Below are positions 15,170 through 22,803 of a stretch of DNA of 24,759 nt, in pieces. Position numbers and translations under genes: made by a program. The notes under the pieces are model-generated. The model was given only the letters and a program-made list of their open reading frames with translations. It had not been told where the DNA came from and did not search any database. The DNA lies in assembly GCF_001594145.1 (NCBI RefSeq), contig NZ_LVCF01000045.1, forward strand, positions 1 to 24,759, written 5' to 3'. Every line of letters begins with the position of its first letter. Position 1 is the stretch's first letter. The DNA is from Branchiibius sp. NY16-3462-2. GTDB lineage: Bacteria; Actinomycetota; Actinomycetes; Actinomycetales; Dermatophilaceae.

Positions 15170-16623
15170 GGCTCTTCACAATCCACGGTGTAGGAGTCGG
15201 GGCCTGAAGCCACCGGTTTCGAGTAGTGATCTGGCGATGTAGTGGGTCAGGTTCCGGAACCCCAGTGCTGATCCACGCAGGTGCTCCAGCCGGCCGTTGA
15301 TCGCCTCGGTCGGGCCGTTGGAGGTGCCGGGCCGGTCGATGTAGGCCAGCACGTCGGCGGCGCGTTGCTTCAGCGTCCTGCCCAAGGTAGTGATCTCGGC
15401 CAGGCCCCTCGGCACGCCGGTGCTGACCGACTCGATCAGCGCGCTCATGAGTTTCTTGCCTTCGCCTCGGTCGGGGTGACGGTAGGCCGCGACCATCCGC
15501 TGGTAGATCCCCCACGTCGCTTCGACCTGCACGTGCCGATCGCCGTGGGCCTGCTCGTCGAACAGCGCGGTGATCCGGGCTTGCTGCTTGTCGGTCAGCA
15601 AGTCCGCGCCAGTGTGCAGGGTGCGCCGGGCGCAGTAGAGCGGGTCGTTCTTACGGCCACGACGCCCGTGCAGGTCTTGTTGGATCCGTCGGCGGCATTG
15701 GTCCAGGGCGTCGCCGGCCAGGCGCACGACGTGGAAGGGATCCATCACCGCGACCGCGTCGGGGATCTCCTCAGCGGCAGCGGTTTTGAAGCCGGTGAAC
15801 CCATCCATCGCCACCACCTCAACTGCGTCCCTCCAGGCTTGGGGACGGTCCGCGAGCCAGGTCTTGAACACCGCCTTAGAGCGGCCCTCGACCATGTCCA
15901 ACAACCTTGCTGGGCCGGTGCCGTCACGGATCGGGGTCAGGTCGATGATCACCGTGACGAACTTGTCGCCGCGGCGGGTGTGACGCCACACGTGCTCATC
16001 CACCCCAATCACCGCCACACTGTCGAAGCGGTGCTCGTCGTCGATCAGGACGCGCCTGCCTTCGGCCAGGACGGCGTCGTTGGCGGAGGGGGTACCTCCC
16101 GCTTGCGGGGGAGTCCAGGCGACCCCGAGGCCTTCGGCGACCCGGGCCACGGTCAGGTGCTGCACCACGATGCCTTCCAACGCCCACCGCAGGCCGCCCC
16201 GGGATAGTTTCGCTTTGGGTTCCGCCGCCAAGCTGGTGTCCTGACGCCACACGTGCCCGCACCCGGTGCACCGGTACCGGCGGACCGTGACCAACAACGT
16301 GGTGGGGCGCCAACCCAGCGGTTCGTGCGCCAGGCGGCGAGTCACCGTGTCCCGCGGGGTCCCTTCGCACCCGCAGCGGCGGCACCACTGATCCGGCTCG
16401 ACGACCCGGCACGCCAACACCGCCCGATCCGGCTCCAGCCGTTGCCCGATCACCACCAGGCCCAGGCCGTCGAGGCAGGCGAACGTAGTCAGATCAGGGC
16501 AAGCGAAGGTAGCGTCAAGCACGTCGAGGTCTTCCAGATGGACAGCGCCAGAACTTCCATCTTCGGAGGGCCTCGACGCCTACCCCGCGCCGGCCCCAAT
16601 TACACCCTTAACTGTGAAGAGCC
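15170..16623 (-). mobile_element. ISL3-family insertion sequence, complete
   Basis: The 1454-bp element starts and ends with GGCTCTTCACA; 18 of the first 22 bases agree between the two ends (both then have GGTGTA). It contains one transposase gene covering nearly its whole length. The flanks do not match (CCAAAAGC on the left, TGTTTCTC on the right), so the 8-bp target duplication expected for ISL3 is absent. Together with the missing 5' part of the SDR gene this points to an adjacent deletion or a recombination between two IS copies. Confidence 0.87.
15176..16522 (-). CDS. ISL3-family transposase
   Basis: The 448-residue transposase moves the surrounding IS. GTG start at 16522. The N-terminal part has the ISL3 zinc-finger pattern WCRRCGCEG and RCTGCGHVW, then a helix-turn-helix region. 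The DDE catalytic core shows VIGVDEHVW, VVAMDGFTGFK and a late Glu in SNGPTEAINGRLEHLRG. No stop or frameshift is visible, so the element may be active. Residues near 130-140 (PPQAGGTPSA) come from a short palindromic insertion (CTCCCGC...GCGGGGGAG) that keeps the frame. Confidence 0.92.
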   Translation of the reverse strand: MLDATFACPDLTTFACLDGLGLVVIGQRLEPDRAVLACRVVEPDQWCRRCGCEGTPRDTVTRRLAHEPLGWRPTTLLVTVRRYRCTGCGHVWRQDTSLAAEPKAKLSRGGLRWALEGIVVQHLTVARVAEGLGVAWTPPQAGGTPSANDAVLAEGRRVLIDDEHRFDSVAVIGVDEHVWRHTRRGDKFVTVIIDLTPIRDGTGPARLLDMVEGRSKAVFKTWLADRPQAWRDAVEVVAMDGFTGFKTAAAEEIPDAVAVMDPFHVVRLAGDALDQCRRRIQQDLHGRRGRKNDPLYCARRTLHTGADLLTDKQQARITALFDEQAHGDRHVQVEATWGIYQRMVAAYRHPDRGEGKKLMSALIESVSTGVPRGLAEITTLGRTLKQRAADVLAYIDRPGTSNGPTEAINGRLEHLRGSALGFRNLTHYIARSLLETGGFRPRLLHRGL

Positions 16624-16714
16624 TGTTTCTCCTATGGGACAACTGAGTTAGTCAATGCTGAACGTCCCAGGGCGGGCGCACAGACGTCTGTTTCTTTAAC
16701 GGACAGCTAGTCAA
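16624..16714 (+). promoter_or_regulatory. Repeats upstream of the XRE/MmyB regulator
   Basis: Two degenerate direct repeats share TGTTTCT, GGACA and TAGTCAA in the same order: 16624-16655 and 16689-16714. A perfect 12-bp palindrome ACAGACGTCTGT (16680-16691) overlaps the second. They lie in the region that once separated the regulator from the divergent SDR gene, so they are candidate operators. The first copy begins exactly at the IS end. Confidence 0.45.
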
Positions 16715-16808
16715 CTTCACACCTAGTCTCTGGCGGGCAGAAGGCTCTGTCGTTCCACGTACTGACAGGTCCTCCCTGAGACCTCCGCTAGTGAGTAGCG
16801 TGGTGTCG

Positions 16809-17693
16809 ATGGACGCCAATCCCGAGGCCAGCGACTTCCTCCGTAGCCGCCGCGACCGGATCAGCCCCTCCGAAGCTGGGATCATCAGCGGTAGCAACCG
16901 GCGAGTACCAGGCCTGCGACGCGAGGAGGTGGCCTTTCTCAGCGGGGTCAGCGTTGACTACTACGCCCGGTTGGAACGTGGGAACCTCGCGGGTGTGTCA
17001 ACGGAGGTCCTGGACGCGCTTGCCAGGGTGCTTCGACTCGATGACGCCGAAACCACGCACTTGTACGACCTTGCCCAATCGGCTGCCACTGCCTCGCCCG
17101 CCCGACGACGAACCGCGGCGCCCGGAGCGGCAGTTCGTCCCGGCTTACAGACGTTCATCGATTCAATCACTCGGTCGGCGGTGTGGATCCGCGACGAACG
17201 AATGGACCTGGTCTCCTGCAACGCCTTGGGTCGAGCCGTCTACGCGCCGGTGATCGAAGACCCCAGCAGCCGTGGCGGCAACACCCTGTTCACCTTTCTG
17301 AGTCCCGCTGCCCCCGCCTACTTCGTCGACTGGGCGCGTGCGGCCGACGACACCGTCGCCACGTTGCGCCTCCACTTGGGCCGCAACCCGAGGGACAAGG
17401 CAATCAGCGACTTGGTCGGCGAACTGACCACACGTAGCGATGAGTTCACGCGTCGATGGGCAACTCACAACGTCCGCCACCACCGGGCGGGAACGAAGCG
17501 AATCCATCATCCCTCGGTCGGGATCATCGAGCTGTCGTACGAGGCATTGCTGCTGCCCGACCGTCCCAACTGGACGATGTTCGCGTTCACCCCAGCACCA
17601 GAAACGCCATCTGCCGAACGTCTAGCACTACTCGGCAGCCTGGCGGCCGACGTCGAACCCGCGACGGCTGACGGGCGCCAACCCCCGCACTAA
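16809..17693 (+). CDS. XRE-family regulator with MmyB-type ligand domain
   Basis: The product has 294 residues from ATG 16809; GTG 16791 is an alternative that adds six. Neither has a clear ribosome binding site. The N-terminal helix-turn-helix domain spans about residues 4-75, with FLRSRRDRISP, VPGLRREEVAFLSGVSVDYY and LERGN, which are the hallmarks of the actinobacterial XRE/MmyB group. The C-terminal MmyB-like domain (about 95-280) binds an unknown small molecule in this family and contains LVSCNALGRAVY, NTLFTFLSP, WARAADDTVATLRLHLG and the closing GIIELSYEALLLPD. Such genes often repress a divergently transcribed SDR gene. Here that partner is the pseudogene on the other side of the IS, so the regulator may have lost its target. 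Confidence 0.85.
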   Translation: MDANPEASDFLRSRRDRISPSEAGIISGSNRRVPGLRREEVAFLSGVSVDYYARLERGNLAGVSTEVLDALARVLRLDDAETTHLYDLAQSAATASPARRRTAAPGAAVRPGLQTFIDSITRSAVWIRDERMDLVSCNALGRAVYAPVIEDPSSRGGNTLFTFLSPAAPAYFVDWARAADDTVATLRLHLGRNPRDKAISDLVGELTTRSDEFTRRWATHNVRHHRAGTKRIHHPSVGIIELSYEALLLPDRPNWTMFAFTPAPETPSAERLALLGSLAADVEPATADGRQPPH

Positions 17694-17742
17694 GTACGCG
17701 ACAACTCTCGGCCAGACCTCGATACTCGGTCGTCGACTCAGT

Positions 17743-17775
17743 CTCAGCACTTTCTCAGGAAGGGCCACCTAACTT
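17743..17775 (+). promoter_or_regulatory. Regulon promoter box 4 (dedA)
   Basis: CTCAG-CACTTT-CTCAG (17743-17758), 11 nt, -10 TAACTT (17770-17775), 6 nt, then GTG 17783 and ATG 17786 within four bases of the predicted +1. A further CTCAG is at 17737. This is the best -10 match of the five boxes. Confidence 0.68.
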
Positions 17776-17785
17776 CGGCAGGGTG

Positions 17786-18430
17786 ATGCATCAGCTAGGA
17801 CCATCGTGGATGGACCCGAATTGGCTCCTGAGCCGCTTCGGTACGCAGTTGCTCCTCATCAGTTGCATCTTTGTGTTCATCGAGTGCGGGCTGCTGTTCC
17901 CTCTCCTCCCGGGCGATTCACTGCTGTTTAGCATCGGGGCATTCATTCGCGTCGCGCACGATGGTGGCAACGGTTTGCACATCTCCCTGCCGCTGGCATG
18001 GCTGGTGCTGGCAGCGTGCGCGTTCGCAGGAAACGTCGTTGGCTACGAAATCGGACGCGCCGGCGGCCCTGCGCTGTACCGCCGCGACGGGCGGATCGTG
18101 AAGCGCCGCTACCTGGACCAGTCCCATGACTTTTTCGAGCGCTACGGAACCCGTGCCCTGGTGCTGGGGCGCTTTGTCCCGATCGTGCGGACCTACGTGA
18201 CGCTGGCCGCGGGAGTTGCCCGGATGCCCCGCAAGCCGTTCCTGTTCTGGTCCGCCATCGGAGCCGCTGTATGGACCCTCAGCCTGCTACTGCTGGGGTA
18301 CGCGCTCGGCGCAATCTCGTTCCTGCAGAAGAACATCGACTTCCTCGTAGTCGCCTTGATCGTGCTCTCGCTGATGCCCGTGGTCGTTGAGGGTGTACGT
18401 CGCCGACGCACACCAGCCGCAACGGACTAG
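17786..18430 (+). CDS. DedA-family membrane protein
   Basis: The product has 214 residues. The start is set by regulon box 4, which would give a nearly leaderless mRNA beginning at GTG 17783 or ATG 17786. ATG 17810, with AGGA nine bases before it, is a third option. SNARE_assoc/DedA features are IECGLLFPLLPGDSLLF near the N-terminus, FFERYGTRALVLGRFVPIVR and VTLAAGVARMPRKPFLFWS in the middle, and AVWTLSLLLLGYALG. About five membrane segments are visible, including two re-entrant ones. Members of the family have been shown to move undecaprenyl phosphate back across the membrane. That fits its partners in the regulon (PAP2, UppP), but substrates vary in the family. efeU starts 100 bases downstream and may share its transcript. 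Confidence 0.87.
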   Translation: MHQLGPSWMDPNWLLSRFGTQLLLISCIFVFIECGLLFPLLPGDSLLFSIGAFIRVAHDGGNGLHISLPLAWLVLAACAFAGNVVGYEIGRAGGPALYRRDGRIVKRRYLDQSHDFFERYGTRALVLGRFVPIVRTYVTLAAGVARMPRKPFLFWSAIGAAVWTLSLLLLGYALGAISFLQKNIDFLVVALIVLSLMPVVVEGVRRRRTPAATD

Positions 18431-18530
18431 GAAACCCGACCGCCGCCGCCCCTGGCGGGCCGTCATACCCTCCAACCGCCTCAGTATGGTTACCCAAACC
18501 TAACCACCGCCTATCTCCGGTCAGGAAGTC

Positions 18531-20069
18531 ATGCTCGCCACGTTCATCATCGGCCTTCGCGAAGGACTTGAGGCCGCACTGATCGTCAGCATCGTCGCAA
18601 CTTTCCTTCGGCGCCATGGACACTCGCTGCGGCCGATGTGGATCGGTGTCGGCTTGGGGATCGCGCTGAGCGCGCTCGTGGGAATTGCGATCACCGTCGC
18701 GGAACGCGCCCTATCGCAAACCGCCCAGGAAGCGATGGAGGGGATCATCGGATTCATCGCTACCGCGATGGTCACCACGATGGTCCTATGGATGGCTAAG
18801 CACTCCCGGTCCATGAAGCACGATCTGGAGCACGCAGCGAGCATCGCGCTGGCTTCGGGCACATCACGCGCCTTGGTCGTGATGGCGTTTCTCGCGATCG
18901 TCAAGGAAGGATTTGAAACAGCGGTCCTGTTGTTGGCGACGTTCCAAGCTGCGGGGAACGCCGTATATGCGGCCACCGGTGCCATCCTGGGCCTACTGGT
19001 CGCGGTCGCGCTCGGGATTGGCCTTTACAACGGAGGCCTTCGCCTCAACCTTGCCCGCTTCTTCCGATACACCAGCATCTTCCTCGTACTGGTGGCCGGC
19101 GGGCTGCTGGTCACATCGCTACGCAAGTTCCACGAAGCGGGCTGGTTAAACGCTGGCCAGGCGCGCACGATCGACCTCAGCTGGTTGGCTCCAGTTGGCT
19201 CCGTGCGCGGAACGGTCGTCACCGGCATACTCGGAATCCCAGCCGACCCGCGCCTGGTCGAGGTCTTGGCGTACGCGGCGTACGTGCTGCCGATGATGGC
19301 GTTCGTCCTCTGGCCCGCGCACCGCCGACCTGGACCCCAGGCCCGTGGCAGGCTGCAATTGACCGCTGGAGTGGTCTGCATGGCGACCGCGGCGGGGCTC
19401 GCGCTCTACCCAGCGTCGGTCTCCATGGGCGTGCCCGCACCAGCCCCCATCCAAAACCCGGATGGAACCGCCGTAGGAACCGTCGCCGTGGTTGGTAACC
19501 ACCTCGTGATCACCAAGGCTGGCGAAGCATCCACGGCGCCCTTGAGCAGCCAAGGCATCACTCAACACGCAGGCTTGGCCACCACCATTTTCGTAGCCAC
19601 CCAAAAACCCGTCGATGCGCAGATCGGTGCACGCAGCCTGACGCTGACCGATGTCACTCGACTCAGCGGTGGACGGCTACCGGTGGGTATCACCGCCGCC
19701 CGCAACCCGGGACCGTTCACCGCCGCATGGACCAGCAGCGGCTCAGCCCGGGTCTGGCAGATCCACGACACCATCCTCGACGCCCGCAACGACACCAACA
19801 CTGTTGTGACCTTAAGCGGCGGCGGGCTGAGCCACCCCCGCACCATCACCGTCGCCGACAGCTCGTGGTCAGTCACACCGCAGCGTCAGCAGCAAGTTGC
19901 TCGCGCCGTACAGACCTACGAGGCCCAACTAATCGACGTCAACTTCTGGACCCGGCTAGTGCCCGCGCTGTTAGTCCTTGCTGGCCTGGTCACTGTCGGA
20001 TTCGCGGCGCGCACCAAGCGACTCCACCGCGCACCGGCCACGCAGCCCGAGTCCGCGCTGATTTCCTAG
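18531..20069 (+). CDS. efeU: EfeU/FTR1-type iron permease with long extracytoplasmic extension
   Basis: The product has 512 residues and is a membrane permease of the FTR1 family. ATG 18531 has AGGAAG eight bases upstream on average spacing. The first iron-binding motif is REGLE (10-14), and the second is KEGFE (125-129) with Lys replacing the usual Arg. About seven TMs fill residues 1-290. A further roughly 180 residues (300-480) form an extracytoplasmic domain, followed by a last TM (about 483-502, LVPALLVLAGLVTVGFAA). E. coli EfeU ends after the first TM block, and longer forms occur in actinomycetes. efeO follows 44 bases downstream. Substrate is probably ferrous or ferric iron, but relatives such as PbrT carry lead. 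Confidence 0.87.
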   Translation: MLATFIIGLREGLEAALIVSIVATFLRRHGHSLRPMWIGVGLGIALSALVGIAITVAERALSQTAQEAMEGIIGFIATAMVTTMVLWMAKHSRSMKHDLEHAASIALASGTSRALVVMAFLAIVKEGFETAVLLLATFQAAGNAVYAATGAILGLLVAVALGIGLYNGGLRLNLARFFRYTSIFLVLVAGGLLVTSLRKFHEAGWLNAGQARTIDLSWLAPVGSVRGTVVTGILGIPADPRLVEVLAYAAYVLPMMAFVLWPAHRRPGPQARGRLQLTAGVVCMATAAGLALYPASVSMGVPAPAPIQNPDGTAVGTVAVVGNHLVITKAGEASTAPLSSQGITQHAGLATTIFVATQKPVDAQIGARSLTLTDVTRLSGGRLPVGITAARNPGPFTAAWTSSGSARVWQIHDTILDARNDTNTVVTLSGGGLSHPRTITVADSSWSVTPQRQQQVARAVQTYEAQLIDVNFWTRLVPALLVLAGLVTVGFAARTKRLHRAPATQPESALIS

Positions 20070-20113
20070 TCCGCTCCCCACGCCACCTACCGTCACGCCC
20101 GGAAAGAACCCTC

Positions 20114-21337
20114 ATGCGTCTTCGACTCCTGACCATCGCGTGCAGCGCCGGCCTCATCGCTGCGATCGCCGGATGCTCTACCCAACCGACCACCGGCGGG
20201 GGCACATTTGCCGCTGCCGGCGGACCCGCCGCGCCCACACGCAACGGTGCCGCGCAGGTGTCCGTCGAGATGAGCGGGGACCGATGCATCAGCGACCACA
20301 CCTCCGCGCCCGCTGGACCGGTGACGTTCACCGTGAAAAACACCGACGCCACCGGGATGAGTGAGATCGAACTACTCAGCGACCAGCGGATCCTGGGCGA
20401 GAAAGAAAACGTCGTACCTGGACTTGGGCCCGTGAAGTTCACGGTCACCCTTACCGGCGGCACCTACCAGTTGTACTGCCCCGGAGCCAGCAGTGAGCTA
20501 CAAGACTTCGCTGTGTCCGGCACCGCCAGCGATCAACCCGCCAGCACCACAAAGCAACTGTTCACCGAAGGTGCAACCGGGTACGGCACCTACGTCACCA
20601 ACACGGTCGCTGACCTCGTCAGCGCAACCCATACCCTCACCGCCACAGTGGATTCCGGTGACGTCGCAGCATCCAAGAGCGCGTACGCCAAAGCACGCAG
20701 GTTCTACGAGAAGGTCGAATCGGACGTGGCCGGGTTCGTGCTGCCTGGCGCCAGCGCCACCGACAACTCCAAGAACCTCGACTACCTCATCGACATGCGC
20801 GCTACCAACCTTGATCCATCGGTGGGCTGGCACGGGTTCCACGCCATTGAACGAGACCTGTGGCAACGCGCGGCAATCACCGCAGACACCAAGAAACTCG
20901 CCCACGAACTCGATTCGAACGTCACCCAACTCGCCGCTCTGAGTAAGACCCTGACGTACCGCCCCGAAGACCTCGGCAACGGCGCGGCCGCACTACTGGA
21001 GGAAGTCCAGTCCAAAAAGATCAAAGGCACCGAAGAGGCGTACAGCCACCTCGACCTACTCGACTTCGCAGCCAACATCGAAGGCGCCCAACAGGCCTAC
21101 CCCTTCCTCAAACCCGGCCTGGACAAACTCGACCCAGACCTCTCCCGCCGCATCAACGAGCAGTTCCAAGCCGTTCTCGCGTCGCTGGCCAAGTACAAGG
21201 ACCCGGCCGCCCTGGGCGGGTACCGCCCTTGGACCCCTCAGCTACGTGCCAGCGACGCGCCCAACCTCTCGAAAACCGTTCAAGGACTGCAAGATCCGCT
21301 CTCCCGAATCGCCGAGAAGGTCGCCACCGCCAACTAG
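20114..21337 (+). CDS. efeO: EfeO-type lipoprotein (cupredoxin plus M75 domain)
   Basis: The product has 407 residues and is the extracytoplasmic partner of EfeU. ATG 20114 follows GGAAAG (20101-20106). A lipobox LIAAIAGC puts the lipidated Cys at 21. The cupredoxin-like domain (about 45-137) keeps a Glu in SEIELL and a Cys in YQLYCPG. The M75/imelysin-like domain (about 145-407) has the metal-binding HxxE motif, H243-AIE in GWHGFHAIERDLW, and closing helices with LASLAKYKD. E. coli-type systems also have EfeB, a Dyp-type peroxidase. No efeB is in the window and the next gene is uppP. The pair could therefore work with a distant EfeB or have been taken over for another metal. Confidence 0.88.
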   Translation: MRLRLLTIACSAGLIAAIAGCSTQPTTGGGTFAAAGGPAAPTRNGAAQVSVEMSGDRCISDHTSAPAGPVTFTVKNTDATGMSEIELLSDQRILGEKENVVPGLGPVKFTVTLTGGTYQLYCPGASSELQDFAVSGTASDQPASTTKQLFTEGATGYGTYVTNTVADLVSATHTLTATVDSGDVAASKSAYAKARRFYEKVESDVAGFVLPGASATDNSKNLDYLIDMRATNLDPSVGWHGFHAIERDLWQRAAITADTKKLAHELDSNVTQLAALSKTLTYRPEDLGNGAAALLEEVQSKKIKGTEEAYSHLDLLDFAANIEGAQQAYPFLKPGLDKLDPDLSRRINEQFQAVLASLAKYKDPAALGGYRPWTPQLRASDAPNLSKTVQGLQDPLSRIAEKVATAN

Positions 21338-21355
21338 CCAGGCTGCATCGCGGTC

Positions 21356-21377
21356 TGAGACGCGCAAAGCAGTCTCA
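21356..21377 (+). other. Weak inverted repeat after efeO
   Basis: TGAGAC-10 nt-GTCTCA begins 18 bases after the efeO stop. The stem is only 6 bp and has no T run, so it may be a weak terminator or chance. The rest of 21338-21555 shows nothing else. Confidence 0.3.
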
Positions 21378-21555
21378 CGCAAACGGCGATACAAGACCCG
21401 GCCAGAATCACGACCACAATCGTTAATATTGTAGTGATCGAGTGAAACCGCCTGCGCCCGTGAAGAATACAACGCCCACCGGAGTTGCGGCCTGATCACC
21501 CCTCGCGCGCAGTAGCTGCCGGAAGCCGAACGTTGACGAGGGCAGTCACCAAATC

Positions 21556-21588
21556 CTCAGGTTCGGCTCAGCGAGTGCCATGCATGAT
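21556..21588 (+). promoter_or_regulatory. Regulon promoter box 5 (uppP)
   Basis: CTCAG-GTTCGG-CTCAG (21556-21571), 11 nt, -10 CATGAT (21583-21588), 6 nt, then a GTG at 21595. In boxes 1, 2 and 3 the base at this place starts the main gene, but here that GTG is out of frame with uppP. Confidence 0.65.
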
Positions 21589-21594
21589 TTCACG

Positions 21595-21642
21595 GTGACC
21601 ACGACCGCACCTCAGACCGTCTCAGTCCCCGTCAATGGCTGA
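21595..21642 (+). CDS. Possible 15-codon leader ORF overlapping the uppP start
   Basis: From the GTG at the predicted +1 the frame reads VTTTAPQTVSVPVNG and stops with TGA at 21640-21642, overlapping the uppP ATG at 21635. It could couple translation of uppP. Alternatively one extra C in the CCCC run near 21627-21630 has broken an N-terminal extension of UppP. The sequence alone cannot decide. Confidence 0.3.
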   Translation: MTTTAPQTVSVPVNG

Positions 21643-22510
21643 CCTCAGCTACCTACAAGCCGTTGCGATCGGAGCGCTCCAAGGCGTCACCGAACTGTTC
21701 CCCGTCTCCAGCCTCGGACACTCAATCCTGGTGCCAGCGTGGATCGGAGGAAGCTGGGAAAGCCTTGTGACGCAACAAGAACAGTCCGGGCACACCCCAT
21801 TCCTGGCGTTCATCGTGGCCCTCCACGTAGCAACGGCAATGGCCCTACTGACCTTCTACCGCCGTGAATGGCTCGATGTCATTCGCGGTCTGATTGACAT
21901 CGCCCGTCACCGCAACCTGTCCAGCAACCGGTCCCGGTTCGCTGCGCTCCTTGTCGCCGGAACGATTCCTGCCGGCATCGCTGGCCTCCTACTGGAAAAG
22001 CCGCTCCGCGGAGCGTTCTCCACCCCCGCTATCGCCGCGCTCTTCCTCACGCTCAACGGATTGGTCCTCGCCGTCACCGAACTACTCACCCGCGCCGACC
22101 AGAACCGCCGCATCAGCCACCGCCCAAAACGGCTGAGCCGTATGTCATTCTCCGACGCCATCATGATCGGCTCCGCGCAGATCCTGGCCCTGCTGCCCGG
22201 CATCTCCAGATCCGGCGTCACCATCTCCGCCGGACTTCTTCGGCACTACACCCACGAACGAGCAACCCGATTCGCGCTCATGCTGGCAACACCACTGATC
22301 CTCGCCGCCGGCGTCCTGAAAATGCCCGAACTTGCCACCCCCGAAACAGCCAATATCCGCGGGCAGGTCCTCATCGGCATGGTCGTCGCGTTCGCCGCCG
22401 CATACCTAGCAACCCGCTACCTCACCCGACTCATGAAGACCCGAACCCTCTGGCCCTTCGTCGCGTACTGCCTCATCGCAGGAATCGCAAGCCTCATCCG
22501 ATTCGCCTAA
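21635..22510 (+). CDS. uppP: Undecaprenyl-diphosphatase UppP (BacA family)
   Basis: The product has 291 residues and is an integral membrane enzyme that dephosphorylates undecaprenyl diphosphate to recycle the lipid carrier for peptidoglycan synthesis. Extra copies give bacitracin resistance. The two active-site signatures are intact: QGVTELFPVSSLGHS (16-30, with catalytic Glu20 and His29) and PGISRSGVT (188-196, with Arg192). About eight TMs are visible, and the length is normal. ATG 21635 has no clear ribosome binding site, which makes sense if it is reached by coupling from the small ORF at 21595. It shares its promoter box with the PAP2 operon, so the island carries two unrelated enzymes of the same predicted activity. 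Confidence 0.92.
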   Translation: MADLSYLQAVAIGALQGVTELFPVSSLGHSILVPAWIGGSWESLVTQQEQSGHTPFLAFIVALHVATAMALLTFYRREWLDVIRGLIDIARHRNLSSNRSRFAALLVAGTIPAGIAGLLLEKPLRGAFSTPAIAALFLTLNGLVLAVTELLTRADQNRRISHRPKRLSRMSFSDAIMIGSAQILALLPGISRSGVTISAGLLRHYTHERATRFALMLATPLILAAGVLKMPELATPETANIRGQVLIGMVVAFAAAYLATRYLTRLMKTRTLWPFVAYCLIAGIASLIRFA

Positions 22511-22569
22511 TAGTCGATTCTGCCGCCGCGTAGTGCTCACTCGGCTTCGGCCGGTTCCTCGCATCTCGC

Positions 22570-22585
22570 GGTCTCCTTGGAGACC
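22570..22585 (+). terminator. Hairpin downstream of uppP
   Basis: GGTCTCC-TT-GGAGACC begins 60 bases after the uppP stop and can also pair partly with an outer GGCCGGT/ACCGGCC. There is no T run. The remaining 22511-22692 shows no gene. Confidence 0.4.
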
Positions 22586-22692
22586 GGCCACTACGGATGT
22601 CACCGACGATTGCCCCAATGCACGTCCCGACTGTAGACGGTGGCAATTGTCCGAGACGACCTTCCTAGAGCTCCGAAGCCTCGACGGCGCCA

Positions 22693-22803
22693 TCACCTAC
22701 CTAAAGGGGCCGAACGGGCGCGACGGGGCGGTGAAGAGCATAAGTCGCGCTTGGTAACACGCTGGTGGCTCTTGGTCGGGCGGCGGGAACCAACGGTGCT
22801 CAT
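22693..22803 (-). pseudogene. Truncated paralogue of the small gene at 7516-7800
   Basis: A 36-codon ORF begins with the same MSTVGSRR as the 7800 gene, continues with weaker likeness (K11, Q14 and D20 shared), and then departs into CSSPPRRARSAPLGR and a stop. The leader with GAGG is also kept. It lies 32 bases downstream of int. It is probably the 5' stump of a gene that once followed int in the element. A genuine short peptide gene is possible but less likely. Confidence 0.55.

Noticed and set aside
15281..16207. 308-residue plus ORF within the IS
   Set aside because: Antisense shadow of the transposase.
18480..18512. CTCAG regulon box before efeU
   Set aside because: CTCAG at 18480 has no second half-site at the 11-bp distance (TACCC) and no nAnnnT at the required place; efeU has a normal ribosome binding site instead.
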